A stretch of 64,000 nucleotides of DNA from Lineus longissimus. Its lineage: Eukaryota > Nemertea > Pilidiophora > Heteronemertea > Lineidae. Shown one piece after another: positions 12,001 through 21,899 of the stretch. The stretch covers positions 3,784,501 through 3,848,500 of the forward strand of contig NC_088315.1 of the NCBI RefSeq assembly GCF_910592395.1, given 5' to 3'. The position numbers were made by a program, and so were the translations under genes. The notes under the pieces are model-generated. The model ran no database searches and had not been told where the DNA came from. It worked only from the letters and a program-made list of their open reading frames with translations. The stretch's first letter is position 1, and every line of letters starts with the position of its first letter.

Positions 12001-15000
12001 CAACTCCTATCACACCGCCGAAAAGTGGGCGACCCACTTACCACCAGAACCCTGTTGACCATGATTACTCCAAACAGAAAAGTATGGACAGCTCATGCGA
12101 TGATTCGATGGATATATTATCCTCACCACCAAGAGGTGAGGGGTCGTCGTCAGAAGTTGAAAGCAATGAGGGAATTTTGGAAATATCCAGGAACATGTCG
12201 GGGAGGGTCTCAAGCGAAGAAGAAGGCAAGATCGAACTTTCTCAGAAGTCGTCTGCTCCAAGCCCTTTAGCAGACGTTTCCCTGACAGCGTCTGCCCAAA
12301 GCCCTTTAACGTTTGCTCAGAGCCCATTAGCGTCTGCCCAAAACTCCTCAGCAGACGTTATGTCCGAATCTTTGGTGGTTGAGCATGAGACGATGGAATT
12401 CATGGACAATGCTGCAGCAGAATCTCAGGGCAATGCTGATAGAGATACTGACATTGAAATAAAGAATGTAGTGGCAGAAATCTTGGAAGATATCCTTGAT
12501 AAAATTGCAGCGTTGGGTAGTCAGTCATTTGAAGGATTGGAAGGTGTAATGTCTGTGAAGGAAGTTTATGATTTCTTTCAAGAGGAGCCTATGTGGGCTA
12601 GTAGTCCATTGCCAACGTTTGAAGATTCCCAGGATGCTGTTGTACATAGTAGTGCCACCTTTGTGAGAAATAGTGAATCCGAACCTTGTACAAAAGTTGA
12701 TATTGAGGAAAGTGTAATGAAACATCTTATTTTGGATATTCTTAACGACTTGATCAGCCTAGCGATTGATGCAAAAGAAAAAGCGGCAGGGGATGCAACT
12801 GCAATCATCTTGGATGATACTGCCAATAAGAGCCTGCATCCGATATCAATTCCAAGTGAAGAGGAATCGGACTGCGTTGGCCCGGTGCCAATTTTGATCT
12901 CCACCTCAGAGTTGTCCATGGAAACTGAGAATTCTGAAGTTTGTGTTTGGGAAAATAAGGATGTTGAGAGGTATGTGGAGTTAATTACAGAAGATGAGAC
13001 GGCTGAAGCTGAGGAAGAAGTTGGAAAGCCTGTGGATGAGGCAGATGACGGTTCAGTTGCTGAGACCCAAGGCCTGGTTGAAGTCTGTTCAGCTTCAGAG
13101 GCAGCCAAGTTCCAAGTTGAAGCCAGTTCAAATTCAAAGACAGAGGGCCAAGGTAGAGCTAAATCTAATTCAGAGTCTGTCAGGGGCCAAGTTGAAGTCA
13201 GTTCTCTATCCAAGGCGGAGGGCCAGGGCGAAGTCAGTTCTGTTGAGAGAGCAGTTGAGGACCGAGAAGAAGTCAGTTCTGCTGAGGAAGAAGTTGAGAA
13301 ACTTATGGAATCAAACCTATCAGAAGATAGGTCTTCTGGAATTAAAGACAACATTGGCATTGCCAAAATGGAAATACTTGAGGGTGGTGATGAATTGAGA
13401 GTTTCAGTAGAAGTGTATAATGAACTGATTAAGAAAAGTGCTGAAAAGAAGGCGGTTGAGAGGTTGGGCCCTGATACTGGGAAAATAGTCTCTAAAAACA
13501 CTGAAACTACCGAAACAGATATGGGACAGTCTGAGACTCAGCCTTTTGATGTAGGGGACATAAGTGAGGTTGGTGAAAAGGTAGAAGGCACGGGTTCTGG
13601 TGATATGGTTGCCTTGGTTACTGCTGAGAAAATTGCAGCAATTAGTGCCTTGGGTGGAAGTGGGGACTCTACCAGAAAAGATTCAGTCCAAGAATGTGTG
13701 AATTCGCTGATATCGACTGAGAGACCAAATCTTTTAGAGGTTCAGGATACCAAAGATTCAACATCGGAATATCCGCTTGAGACAGCACCAATCACACCTG
13801 GTGAAATTGTAGCTGCAGAAGCTAGTCTCTCTGCTACTCAGATGTCTTGTTCTGGTCAGGCAGAAGCTCAAGTTTCCACTGGTCCCCAACTGGATGATTT
13901 GGTTCCTGAGCTGCAGGATAAGGATGAAACACTTGGGGCACCCCCTACTGAACAGAAATTGAATGACATAAAGTCAAATGATGGTATGAGTGAGACGGAT
14001 GAGGTTAAAAACATCTCTGATAAAGTGAAAGAATCTGAACCCATAGATCAAGTGGAGCAAGATTTGAGCTGTGCAGGATCTCATGATGGGAAGACAGATG
14101 CCCCTACATGCAGTGATCCGAAAGCTGCGGGGTCTTGCTCTCCAGAATCAGCGAGTATGAATGCCAGTCCTCCAGAACGTAGGAAGAGTGGCTCAAATGA
14201 AGATGCGTCTGAATACTTGAGCAAGTTGGAAGATGTCGTCCAGCAGATGTTGGAAAATTGTCAAACCAACGAGGAGCAAAGCAAGGAGGATGCCAAAATG
14301 GATGCTGATTCAACCCAGGTCTTGGGGAAAGATTCTGATAATGGATCAGATGCATCTCTGGGATTCCAAACTGATCTTGATGGGTTTGGTACCGACTTCG
14401 ACAAAATTGACAAATGTCTGGAAGCGGCTCGGAATTTGGCGTCTAGGACTGAAGAAGAAATGGAGGCTGAAGAAACCCCTGAACTAATGGTACCCAGCCC
14501 AGCAGACGTCAACGAAATGGCACCGAGCCCAGCAGACTTAAAGGACACTGCAACAAGCCCTGCAGATGGCAAAGCAATTGCACCAAGCCCAGCAGAGGTC
14601 AAAAAGGAATTGGAAGGCTCTGGAAAAGATACAGGCACTGAAGAAATGGAGAAGGACACAAAGATTCTTCCGTCTGACACCAAAATGGATAAAACACAGG
14701 GTCCCTCTTCTGGCACCAATGGGTGTGATACTGATGTTAAAAGAGAACTCGTGCAGGATATCAAAATCAAAAAGGAGGCCATCGATGATGGAGAGGATGC
14801 CCTTGACTCTACACCGGCTGAGTCTAAAATGGCTGCTGATACTGCCGAGAATCCTCCCACTGAATCCAAAGAGGTTGAGATGGAGACCAATGAAGGCACA
14901 CTTAAAGCTGATGAGCCAAGCATATCGAAAAAAGAGACAGCTGCTTCTGAGAAGTTGGCACCAGAGGGAGAGAAAAATGTAAACAAACCCCATTCAGCAG

Positions 15001-17894
15001 ACGCCTCCATCGACGACAAAAAGGAAGTGAGCAAAACTGATGAATCAAGTGAATCAAACAAAGAATTGGCTGCTTCAGCGAAGCAGACGACAGAGAAACA
15101 GACAACGAATGGGGCCACAGTTGTAAACAAACCTGATTCAGCAGACGTTTCCATTCAGTACAACAAGGAACTGATTGACGAGTGCATCAAGGGACTGCAT
15201 CGCTGCCTCTGGAGATTCCCGATGCATTACAAGTCCATCTACCAGCTGGCTCGCATCTACACCAAGTCACCATGGCATAAGGTAAGGAAAACTGTGCACA
15301 CACGTTTTTAGCACTCAACCCCAGAATAGAGCAGACGATATCGATAACATAAATTTTCTCTAAAATTCAGATATCTATGAACAACTTATTTTCAGTTCAC
15401 AGTTACATAATTGGAAAATCTCCAGAATTGGTTTCTTCATTTTCTTCTTGTAATCTTATTCATCATCTTCTTCTTTAGGACTTGAAATATGCCTCAGACT
15501 ACCTGTTAGGGTCACCAGCCTGGCAGACCATGCCACATATGTCATCACCAGGATTGTTCCAGGAGAGAAAGCAAACCAATATTTTCAATGTAAGTTCAAC
15601 GCTGTTCAAATGCAGGGTGAACTAAAAGCCTTTATACATGTAGAATTGAGGCAATGCAAATGATGTCAGATTTATGTACTTTAGAGGTACTTCTGTGTAC
15701 ATTTAACTTTAAGTGTTAGACAATCCAGAATGTTGAGTTGGCTCAATACCCGAAGCTCATATCTTTTCAGAATATCTGGCGAATGCCAATCGAAGAGATA
15801 GATCGTTGTGGTAGTTTTGCCACACACATGTACCGATCCGTGGCGCTTCTGATTGACGTGATGAAAGACCTTGGGGATGTGAATGTGCTGCTCTTTGCTC
15901 ATAATCAACTGGCAAAGACACCGGAAGGAACCAAGTGAGTCGAAGCATTATTTTTGTTTGTCATTTGAAGTTCGGACCAAGTAATACTAGTTCAGATGAA
16001 AAAAAGAGTATGACTATAACATTAAACTGCCCTCGGGAGCAAGAAAATACATGCCTTCTTTGTATTTCATCAAATACATACTCTCTTCATATACATGCCT
16101 TCTTTGTATTTCATCAAATACATTCTCTCTTCATTTTATAGAAAATACATGCGTGATGCTGAAAGAATTGCCTTGAGTAAGAAAGCATTCAAGAGCAGTC
16201 AGTTTGTCATCCGGAAGAGATTGAAGGCCAGTTCACGTGAGACCAACCCTGATGTGCTGCACAACCTTTTGGCGGACATTCACAAAGTTTGGAATGCTGG
16301 GATTAAACTTGAGCAGGGATCGGAGGAGTACAACTCACTTCTTGTGGACGGCTTCAAGCTTTGTAAGCCTGATATGGTAAGGAATGGTACTACGGCTTCT
16401 TACGTACTGTAAACCTGAAGATTTTCACCCAAAATTTCCAAAGTAATTCTTGTTATCTCTTAAAAATTGGATCCTAGATAAAAGGGATGACACTTTTGTG
16501 CTTTATACAATGAAATTCAGTGCCCCAAATGTGTTCTATTTCAGATTGAACCACAACCATCAATACTCGAGCAGGCCATTGCCTACTGTAATCATCACTT
16601 GACCATGAAGGTTCAGACTCCAAGCCATAGTGACGCCAAGAGGTCAAGCATCTCTGAAGGGCCTGCATCCCCCAAGTGGAGGACCATTACTGAAGAGGAT
16701 CAGGTTTGTGTTATTTATAGCTTTAAGCCTTAGTTTTTGAATACCCTGAATTTTTTTATGGATGTGCTCCAATGTACTTCGATGCACCATGTCATAACGC
16801 CAGTCCAAAGTAGATGAGATCATCTAACCTTGTTCGTATAATTCTTTCAGGAGAAAATCTCCAAGCTATCTGAACAACAAGGTGGTAAATCAAAGCTTGA
16901 GAAGATGCCGATTCTCACAAAAATCATGAAGGAGAGTAAACCAAAATCGCCTGGCCATGGACTTACATTGTCTCTCCCAAAACACCCTCAGATGAAGCAA
17001 GGGGGGATGTCCAAGGGTAGTCCTTTGCTACTGAAGCCTGGCTTGTTGCAGGCAGCCCGTGAGCAAAGCAGCAGCCAACCACAGTCTCCCATTAAGGATC
17101 CGAGCAGTTCACCGAGAGTCGTGGATGCGATGAAACTCGTTAAACCTTGTTCTGTTCGTCTGGTAAAGTCACCAGAACTCCATAGTTACCCTGTACCAAG
17201 CCCGCCACGGATCACACCAATCGACTTATCAATGATGAGGACAATCCCAGAAGAAACTGTAAAATCTCCTACCATCACCCAGAGATATTCAAATCCTACA
17301 CCATTTATTAATGTTTCAAAATCCTCCACTGCCATCAAGCCGCACACCTCGAGCATGAAAACTGTTCATAAAATGGACTCTGGTGTAAAATCAGTTGTCA
17401 GACATGCGCCTTACACAACTACATATCAGAGTAGTCAAGCTTTACAAAGATTTGCACAGAAGGCTAGTAAGCCCGCTTTTGTACCCAAAACCTCCCTGGT
17501 GTCTTCAATGAAAGCTTCGTTGAGCTCATCTATGAAACACTCAAATATTTCCAAGGTGAAACAATCATTTTCACCCATGACATTAACACCCATAACAAGG
17601 CCTTCATCCACCCATACTGTGACTTCAATGCTTTCGAGAACACCAACATCTGCCCCAAAGGCCCATGCATCAACTCCTAGGGCACCATCGTTCACTCAAA
17701 AGGCAACAGCCTTCACACCCAAGGCACCCTCTGGTTATTCCTATGTGCAGCTCGTTACCGAGTCTTCTAGAACCCCTTCCAACCAGCCCTACCCAGTTGG
17801 CCTGTTAGCAGCCCCAAGAGCACCCACTGCCCCATCTAGGCTCCTGCCCCCAGCCAATCCAATGGTTATTGAGATATCAGACGACAGTGATTGA
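3099..17894 (+). CDS. CABIN1: Calcineurin-binding protein cabin-1 (31 exons, 5'-most codon(s) missing)
   Basis: CABIN1 is a nuclear TPR protein. Known roles: subunit of the HIRA/UBN1/CABIN1 H3.3 histone-chaperone complex, calcineurin inhibitor and MEF2 corepressor. Exons: 3099-3185, 3423-3776, 3992-4070, 4288-4417, 4614-4662, 4854-5021, 5306-5486, 5682-5919, 6125-6364, 6545-6622, 6821-6946, 7079-7215, 7351-7421, 7606-7699, 7867-8096, 8226-8350, 8448-8618, 8884-9310, 9592-9731, 9929-9997, 10192-10303, 10407-10568, 10826-11038, 11291-11383, 11597-11754, 11942-15281, 15479-15589, 15771-15934, 16142-16376, 16545-16703, 16851-17894. Every junction is GT-AG and phase-consistent, giving 2994 codons plus stop. 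Signatures shared with the human protein include IRIAALN at the start, TPRs at about residues 32-185, a basic NLS (KKRGPKRKR, about 377-385) followed by [31 protein letters not shown]-like/[14 protein letters not shown], and [12 protein letters not shown]. Human cabin-1 is about 2220 residues; the excess is mainly in the 3.34-kb exon. The human protein begins with Met immediately before this Ile, so the ATG is probably in an upstream exon. Confidence 0.95.
11942..15281 (+). other. CABIN1: Giant acidic low-complexity exon of CABIN1
   Basis: This single exon encodes about 1113 residues (about 1311-2424 of the predicted protein), while the other 30 exons are mostly 50-430 bp. The left end keeps a conserved patch (VDHDYSK) and the right end keeps the conserved helix ending [16 protein letters not shown]; both have human counterparts. 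The interior is rich in Glu, Asp, Ser, Ala and Thr and is probably disordered. It contains repeats: SP-x-AD motifs at about 12256-12362 and 14493-14608, an EVSS/AEGQG-type repeat at about 13066-13296, and a tandem duplication of about 43-47 residues (copies starting at 14904 and 15033). An IKKE motif followed by acidic residues at 14766-14777 fits a sumoylation consensus. Confidence 0.85.
16047..16134 (+). repeat. 44-bp tandem duplication next to a splice acceptor
   Basis: Two 44-bp copies (16047-16090, 16091-16134), differing at one position, start ATACATGCCTTCTTTG. They lie directly upstream of the acceptor TTTTATAG at 16134-16141 of the CABIN1 exon that begins at 16142. Each copy is pyrimidine-rich at its 3' end, so the duplication may double the polypyrimidine tract or branch region. 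The near identity suggests it is recent. Confidence 0.9.
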
Positions 17895-18103
17895 GTGCAT
17901 AATATGGCTTCCTAGTATCAGATGTGTTTACTGGGGGAGGCTCCACTGTACATTATAGTAGAAACTTGATAATCTGAATCTTGTTATAATGTGAAACAGT
18001 TGATTTCCGATGAAGTCTTCTGACAAGTTCAAGTCTGTTAAACATGCCAGTACCAATGTATTTTGCCAATCATGTTCAAATTTAGTTTTGCTAAATCGTT
18101 TGT

Positions 18104-18109
18104 AATAAA
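18104..18109 (+). terminator. CABIN1 polyadenylation signal
   Basis: A canonical AATAAA lies about 210 nt past the CABIN1 stop codon in otherwise non-coding sequence. It is the first such hexamer after the stop, so a short 3' UTR is likely. Confidence 0.7.
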
Positions 18110-18289
18110 AAAATAACAAGAAAATCGCTTTTGCTTTCTCCTTCTGCATTGGCTAATGGAGGAATCATTCTGCAAGAAGTGTAGTCGGCAGGACTCGTTT
18201 CTGCACACTACTACATTTGGTGAGCAATAGATTCATTGATTTAGTGATTCCACCTTCGCCAGGAGACTCTCCACTAATAATACACCAAC

Positions 18290-18690
18290 AGTGGTCAAAC
18301 GAAGTGACCTCCAAGATCAGGAGCAGGAGTCCGCAGAGATGGAGAAAAGTGTCACAATCATGTCCAAAGGCCCTCACTTTAAGGATCAGAAGAAGTGTCA
18401 CAATCATGTTGTCTTGTATTTCCATCAAGGGTCCTCAGTGCAAGGATCAGGAAAACGTGTGACTCCATATCAGACGTATGTGTCTTTGCACTCACTGATA
18501 CCGTCTTCAAATTGTTGTGACTTCCCCATCAAACAAGTCTTTCTGGTGTCTCCTCAAAGATCATTGTTGTCTTCAGATTGTGACAATGCCATAGACATGT
18601 CCGTGCTCCCCTCCAAGATCACTGCTGCCTTTAGATTGTGATGCTATATATCAGACAGGTCGTTGCATAGATTGTTACGCTACATACGAG
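18290..18690. repeat. Degenerate array of the 'catatcagacatgtctttg' repeat family
   Basis: Fragments such as CATATCAGACATGTCTTTG, GTGTCTCCTCCAAGATCATTG and GTCTTTAGATTGTGATGCTA recur in a loose order with a spacing of about 50-70 bp. The family continues at 20680-20770 and 21437-21845, and in the opposite orientation at about 19080-19180. There is no coding function; short open frames here are shadows of the periodicity. Confidence 0.7.
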
Positions 18691-18904
18691 GCTGTGAGAG
18701 CCAGAGTCTACTATTCAAGTGACATTTCGGTCATAAATGAGCTGTAACAACCTCCGACAGAATCGGACAGGGGATCATTGATGTAGCTTCATGAAAGATC
18801 CGATGGTGTGGACCCTGGGTTTCTGCACTCCATATCAGACATGCCTTAACGGTGTCTCCCCCAAGATCATTACCCAAACTTGCCTTGCCCTCAACACCGG
18901 AAGA

Positions 18905-20990
18905 GTAATGACTATGGCAAATGCTTCGGTCCTCTGTCCTCTAGTCTAGCATCTCAAGCAGATCTTTGATTGAGCCCTGAGTGACCTGGCCCATCAGGAG
19001 CTGTGTCTCAGTCTTCCTTCCCTGCTAGAGGGGAGAGGACCAAGGTATTTGCTCGGGTCAGTCGTTATTCTCCCGCTGTTAAATGATCTTGGAGGAGACA
19101 TCACAAAGACATGTCTGATTCGCAGCGTCACAATCCGAAGACGGGCAATGCTTTTGGAGGAGACATCACGAAGACATGTCAGGAGTTGTGTCTCAGTCAT
19201 CCTTTGATGGCCCCGGAGTTGTTTTCTACTACCTCCTTGATTCAACACAATGTCTCTTCCAAGGAGTGTCGCTGCTTTGCCCAAGCTGGTGATTGCTCGG
19301 TCCTCACCACGTCTGCTGAAAGGCCGCGCTCCAAGAGCCAACTTGTCTGCCCGCTCTCATTGAGTTTGATGCCAACGTGTCTTAAGATGTATGGAACCTC
19401 ACATTGACCTCTTAAAGACTGCAGTAGATGTGGTGAGGGCAAGATCGGAGGTGCAGCAGGCCTTGCAGGCGAAGCAAGCATCGTCTTGGGCAAAGCAGAG
19501 ACTCCATAATGGAGACATTTGGTGGGGAGAAGAAGGCAGAAACCAGCTCCGGGGGCAACAGACGAAGACGAAGACACAGCTCCTAATGAACCAAGTCACC
19601 CAGGGCACAATCAGAGATATTTATGAGATGCTAGACGGGAGAGGACCAAGGTATTTGCTCGGGTCAGTCGTTATTCTCCCGCTGTTAAATGATCTTGGAG
19701 GAGACATCACAAAGACATGTCTGATCCGCAGCGTCACATTCCGAAGACGGGCAATGCTCTTCTTGGAGGAGACACCACAAAGACATGGCAGGAGTTGTGT
19801 CTCAGTCTTCCTTTGATGGCCCCGGAGTTGTTTTCTGCCTCCTTGACTCAACACAATGTCTCTTTCAAGGAGTGTCTCTGCTTTGCCCAAGCTGGTGATT
19901 GCTCGGTCCTCACCACGTCTGCTGAAAGGTCGCGCTCCAAGAGCCAACTTGTCTGCCCGTCCTCATTGAGTTTGATGCCAACGTGTCCTAAGATGAATGG
20001 AACCTCACATTGACCTCTCAAAGACTGCAGTAGATGTGGTGAGGACAAGATCGGAGGAGCAGCGGGCCAAGCAGGCGGAGCAAGCATCGTCTTGGGCAAA
20101 GCAGAGACTCTACAATGGAGACATTTGGTGGGGTGGAGAAGGCAGAAACCAGCTCCGGGGGCAACAGACGAAGACGAAGACACAACTCCTGATGAACCAA
20201 GTCACCCAGGGCACTATCAAAGATATTTATGAGATGCTAGAGGGAAGAGAACCAAGGTATTTGGTCGGGTCAGTCGTTACTCTCCCGATGTGAAATGATC
20301 TTGGAGGAGACATCACAAAGACATGTCTGATTCACAGCGTCACAATCCGAAGACGGGCAATGCTTTTGGAGGAGACGCCACGAAGACATTTCTCATATAT
20401 ATAGTGTCCCAATCTGAAGACTGCAATGACTGGAAGTCACCTCGACCTTGCAAGCAGAACTCATCGACAGAAAGGACGTCTCGCGACAGGATTAATAAGT
20501 TGAGTGGCATACGTGGAAGGTCATCCTCATACTGGGCTGAAGGATTGGCGTTACAGGATGCCATGGTATGGTTGTCGATCCCAGAACACCAGAGAGCGAG
20601 TCCACGCGCTCTGCGATCCTGACTGACTCGCTGAGTGTGGTTAGCAGACTGCACATATGAGTTCTGCTTTCAAGAGGTCACTTCCAGTCATAGCCGTGTT
20701 TAGATTGTTCCCTTCTATATCAGACATGTCTTTGTGGTGTCTTCTCCAAGGTCATTACCCTACCTTGCCTTGCCGTGCCTTTAGTAACATCAAGAGATTT
20801 TCAATCCGGGCAAATGCCTTGGTCCTCTCCCATCCAACATCTCAAATAGATCTTTTTTTTGTTAATCGCGGAGGCGGCCTCGTGGTTTCTGCCTCCTCCA
20901 CCCCACCAAATGTCTCCATCATGGAATCTCTACCTCAGGGTCTCTGCTTTGCCCAAGATGGTGGTTGCTCCGCCTGGTTCTCCTCCGTGA
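18905..20990. repeat. ~606-bp tandem unit with flanking inverted copies
   Basis: A unit beginning near GAGAGGACCAAGGTATTTGC starts at about 19034 and again at about 19641. A third, truncated copy starts at about 20247 and breaks off near 20393, so the period is about 606 bp. The left flank (about 18905-19010) is a reverse-complement copy of the end of the unit, as shown by GAGATGCTAGAC read backwards. The right flank (about 20790-20990) is a second inverted copy carrying the segment for GGGCAAAGCAGAGA ... GGAGACATTTGGTGGGG. The unit has open frames of up to 141 codons, but they are in both orientations and resemble no family I recognise. The block is best described as an eroded composite repeat, possibly the remains of a mobile element. 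Confidence 0.8.
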
Positions 20991-21302
20991 TGGTCCTCAC
21001 TGCGTCTGCTGTAGTCTTTACGAGGCCACCTTAAGGTTTGGTGCAACCAAAGCAGGGCATCCTGTAACTCCTGACCGTCCATGTCTGCCAGCTGACCATT
21101 CGAATATAGTTTGCCGTCTCTCCAGACTGTCCCTATCCCCGGAAGTAATCTCATCTCGGATTGATTCATCTGTCGCAATCACGAGGACTAGGACTGGTGT
21201 CCTCTCATATATGTACCTCCGTACCCTGGCAATGTTGAGGTTGTAAATTCTGTTCAATGCCGGTGGTTTCAGTTGGGTGCCTGTACCACTCAACCCCCTC
21301 AT
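20990..21302 (-). pseudogene. Possible decayed coding fragment within the repeat block
   Basis: Two overlapping minus-strand frames (21302-21018 and 21178-20930) read like one eroded coding sequence with a frameshift. The first contains NRIYNLNIARVRRYIYERTP and the second WRDGKLYSNGQLADMDGQE. I do not recognise the family. Its downstream end runs into the inverted copy of the 606-bp unit, so it may be part of the same dead mobile element. Composition is the only support. Confidence 0.3.
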
Positions 21303-21436
21303 CCCATCTGATGTTGTCGATCAGACAAACGTCCTCAATCCTTTCGCGTCTAGAACGTACCCATGTCCGTATTCACTGTTTCTCCTCGTCCTCTCGATGG
21401 GTTTTGCTTGCAAAAGAGGTGACTTTTGAGTCTTTA

Positions 21437-21845
21437 CTGTCTTTTACTCTCCATATCAGACACGTCTTTGTGAGGTCCCCTCCAAAATCATTGCGGTCTT
21501 TGTGATGCTACATATGGAGGTCTCCTCCAAAATCATTGCGGTCTTTAGATTGTGATGCTACATATGGAGGCTTCTCCTCAAAGATCAGTACCGTCTTCTG
21601 GTTGTGACGCTTCATAATGACATGTCTTTGTAGTGTCTCCTTCAAGTTCCTTGTCTTCTTTAGAATGTTACTATTCATATGAGACATGTCTCCTCCAAGC
21701 GAGATCATTGCTGTCTTTAGATTGTTCGTCTCCGTTTGAGACATGTCTTTGTGGTGTCTCCGAAAAGACCATTGCCATCGTTTGTTGGTGACACTACATA
21801 GGAGACATGCTTTTGTGGTGTCACCTCCAAGATCAGTGTTGACTT
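21437..21845. repeat. Tandem array, ~50-70 bp unit (about 7 copies)
   Basis: The core GTGTCTCCTCCAAGATCATTG followed by GTCTTTAGATTGTGATGCTA and CATATGAGACATGTCTTTG is repeated with point changes and small indels. This is the best preserved array of the family also seen at 18290-18690. It appears non-coding. Confidence 0.8.
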
Positions 21846-21899
21846 TCTCCAGTATTTGCGTGCAATGCCAAGCAGACAGGCCCTAGAACTCCATGGACA

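Noticed and set aside
12578-15154. Long minus-strand frames (up to 307 codons) antisense to the large CABIN1 exon
   Set aside because: They are mirror images of the biased acidic/Ser coding sequence on the plus strand and end with it; not genes.
19391-20293. Open frames of 98-141 codons in the 606-bp repeat block
   Set aside because: They repeat with the unit, occur on both strands and match no family; they reflect repeat structure.
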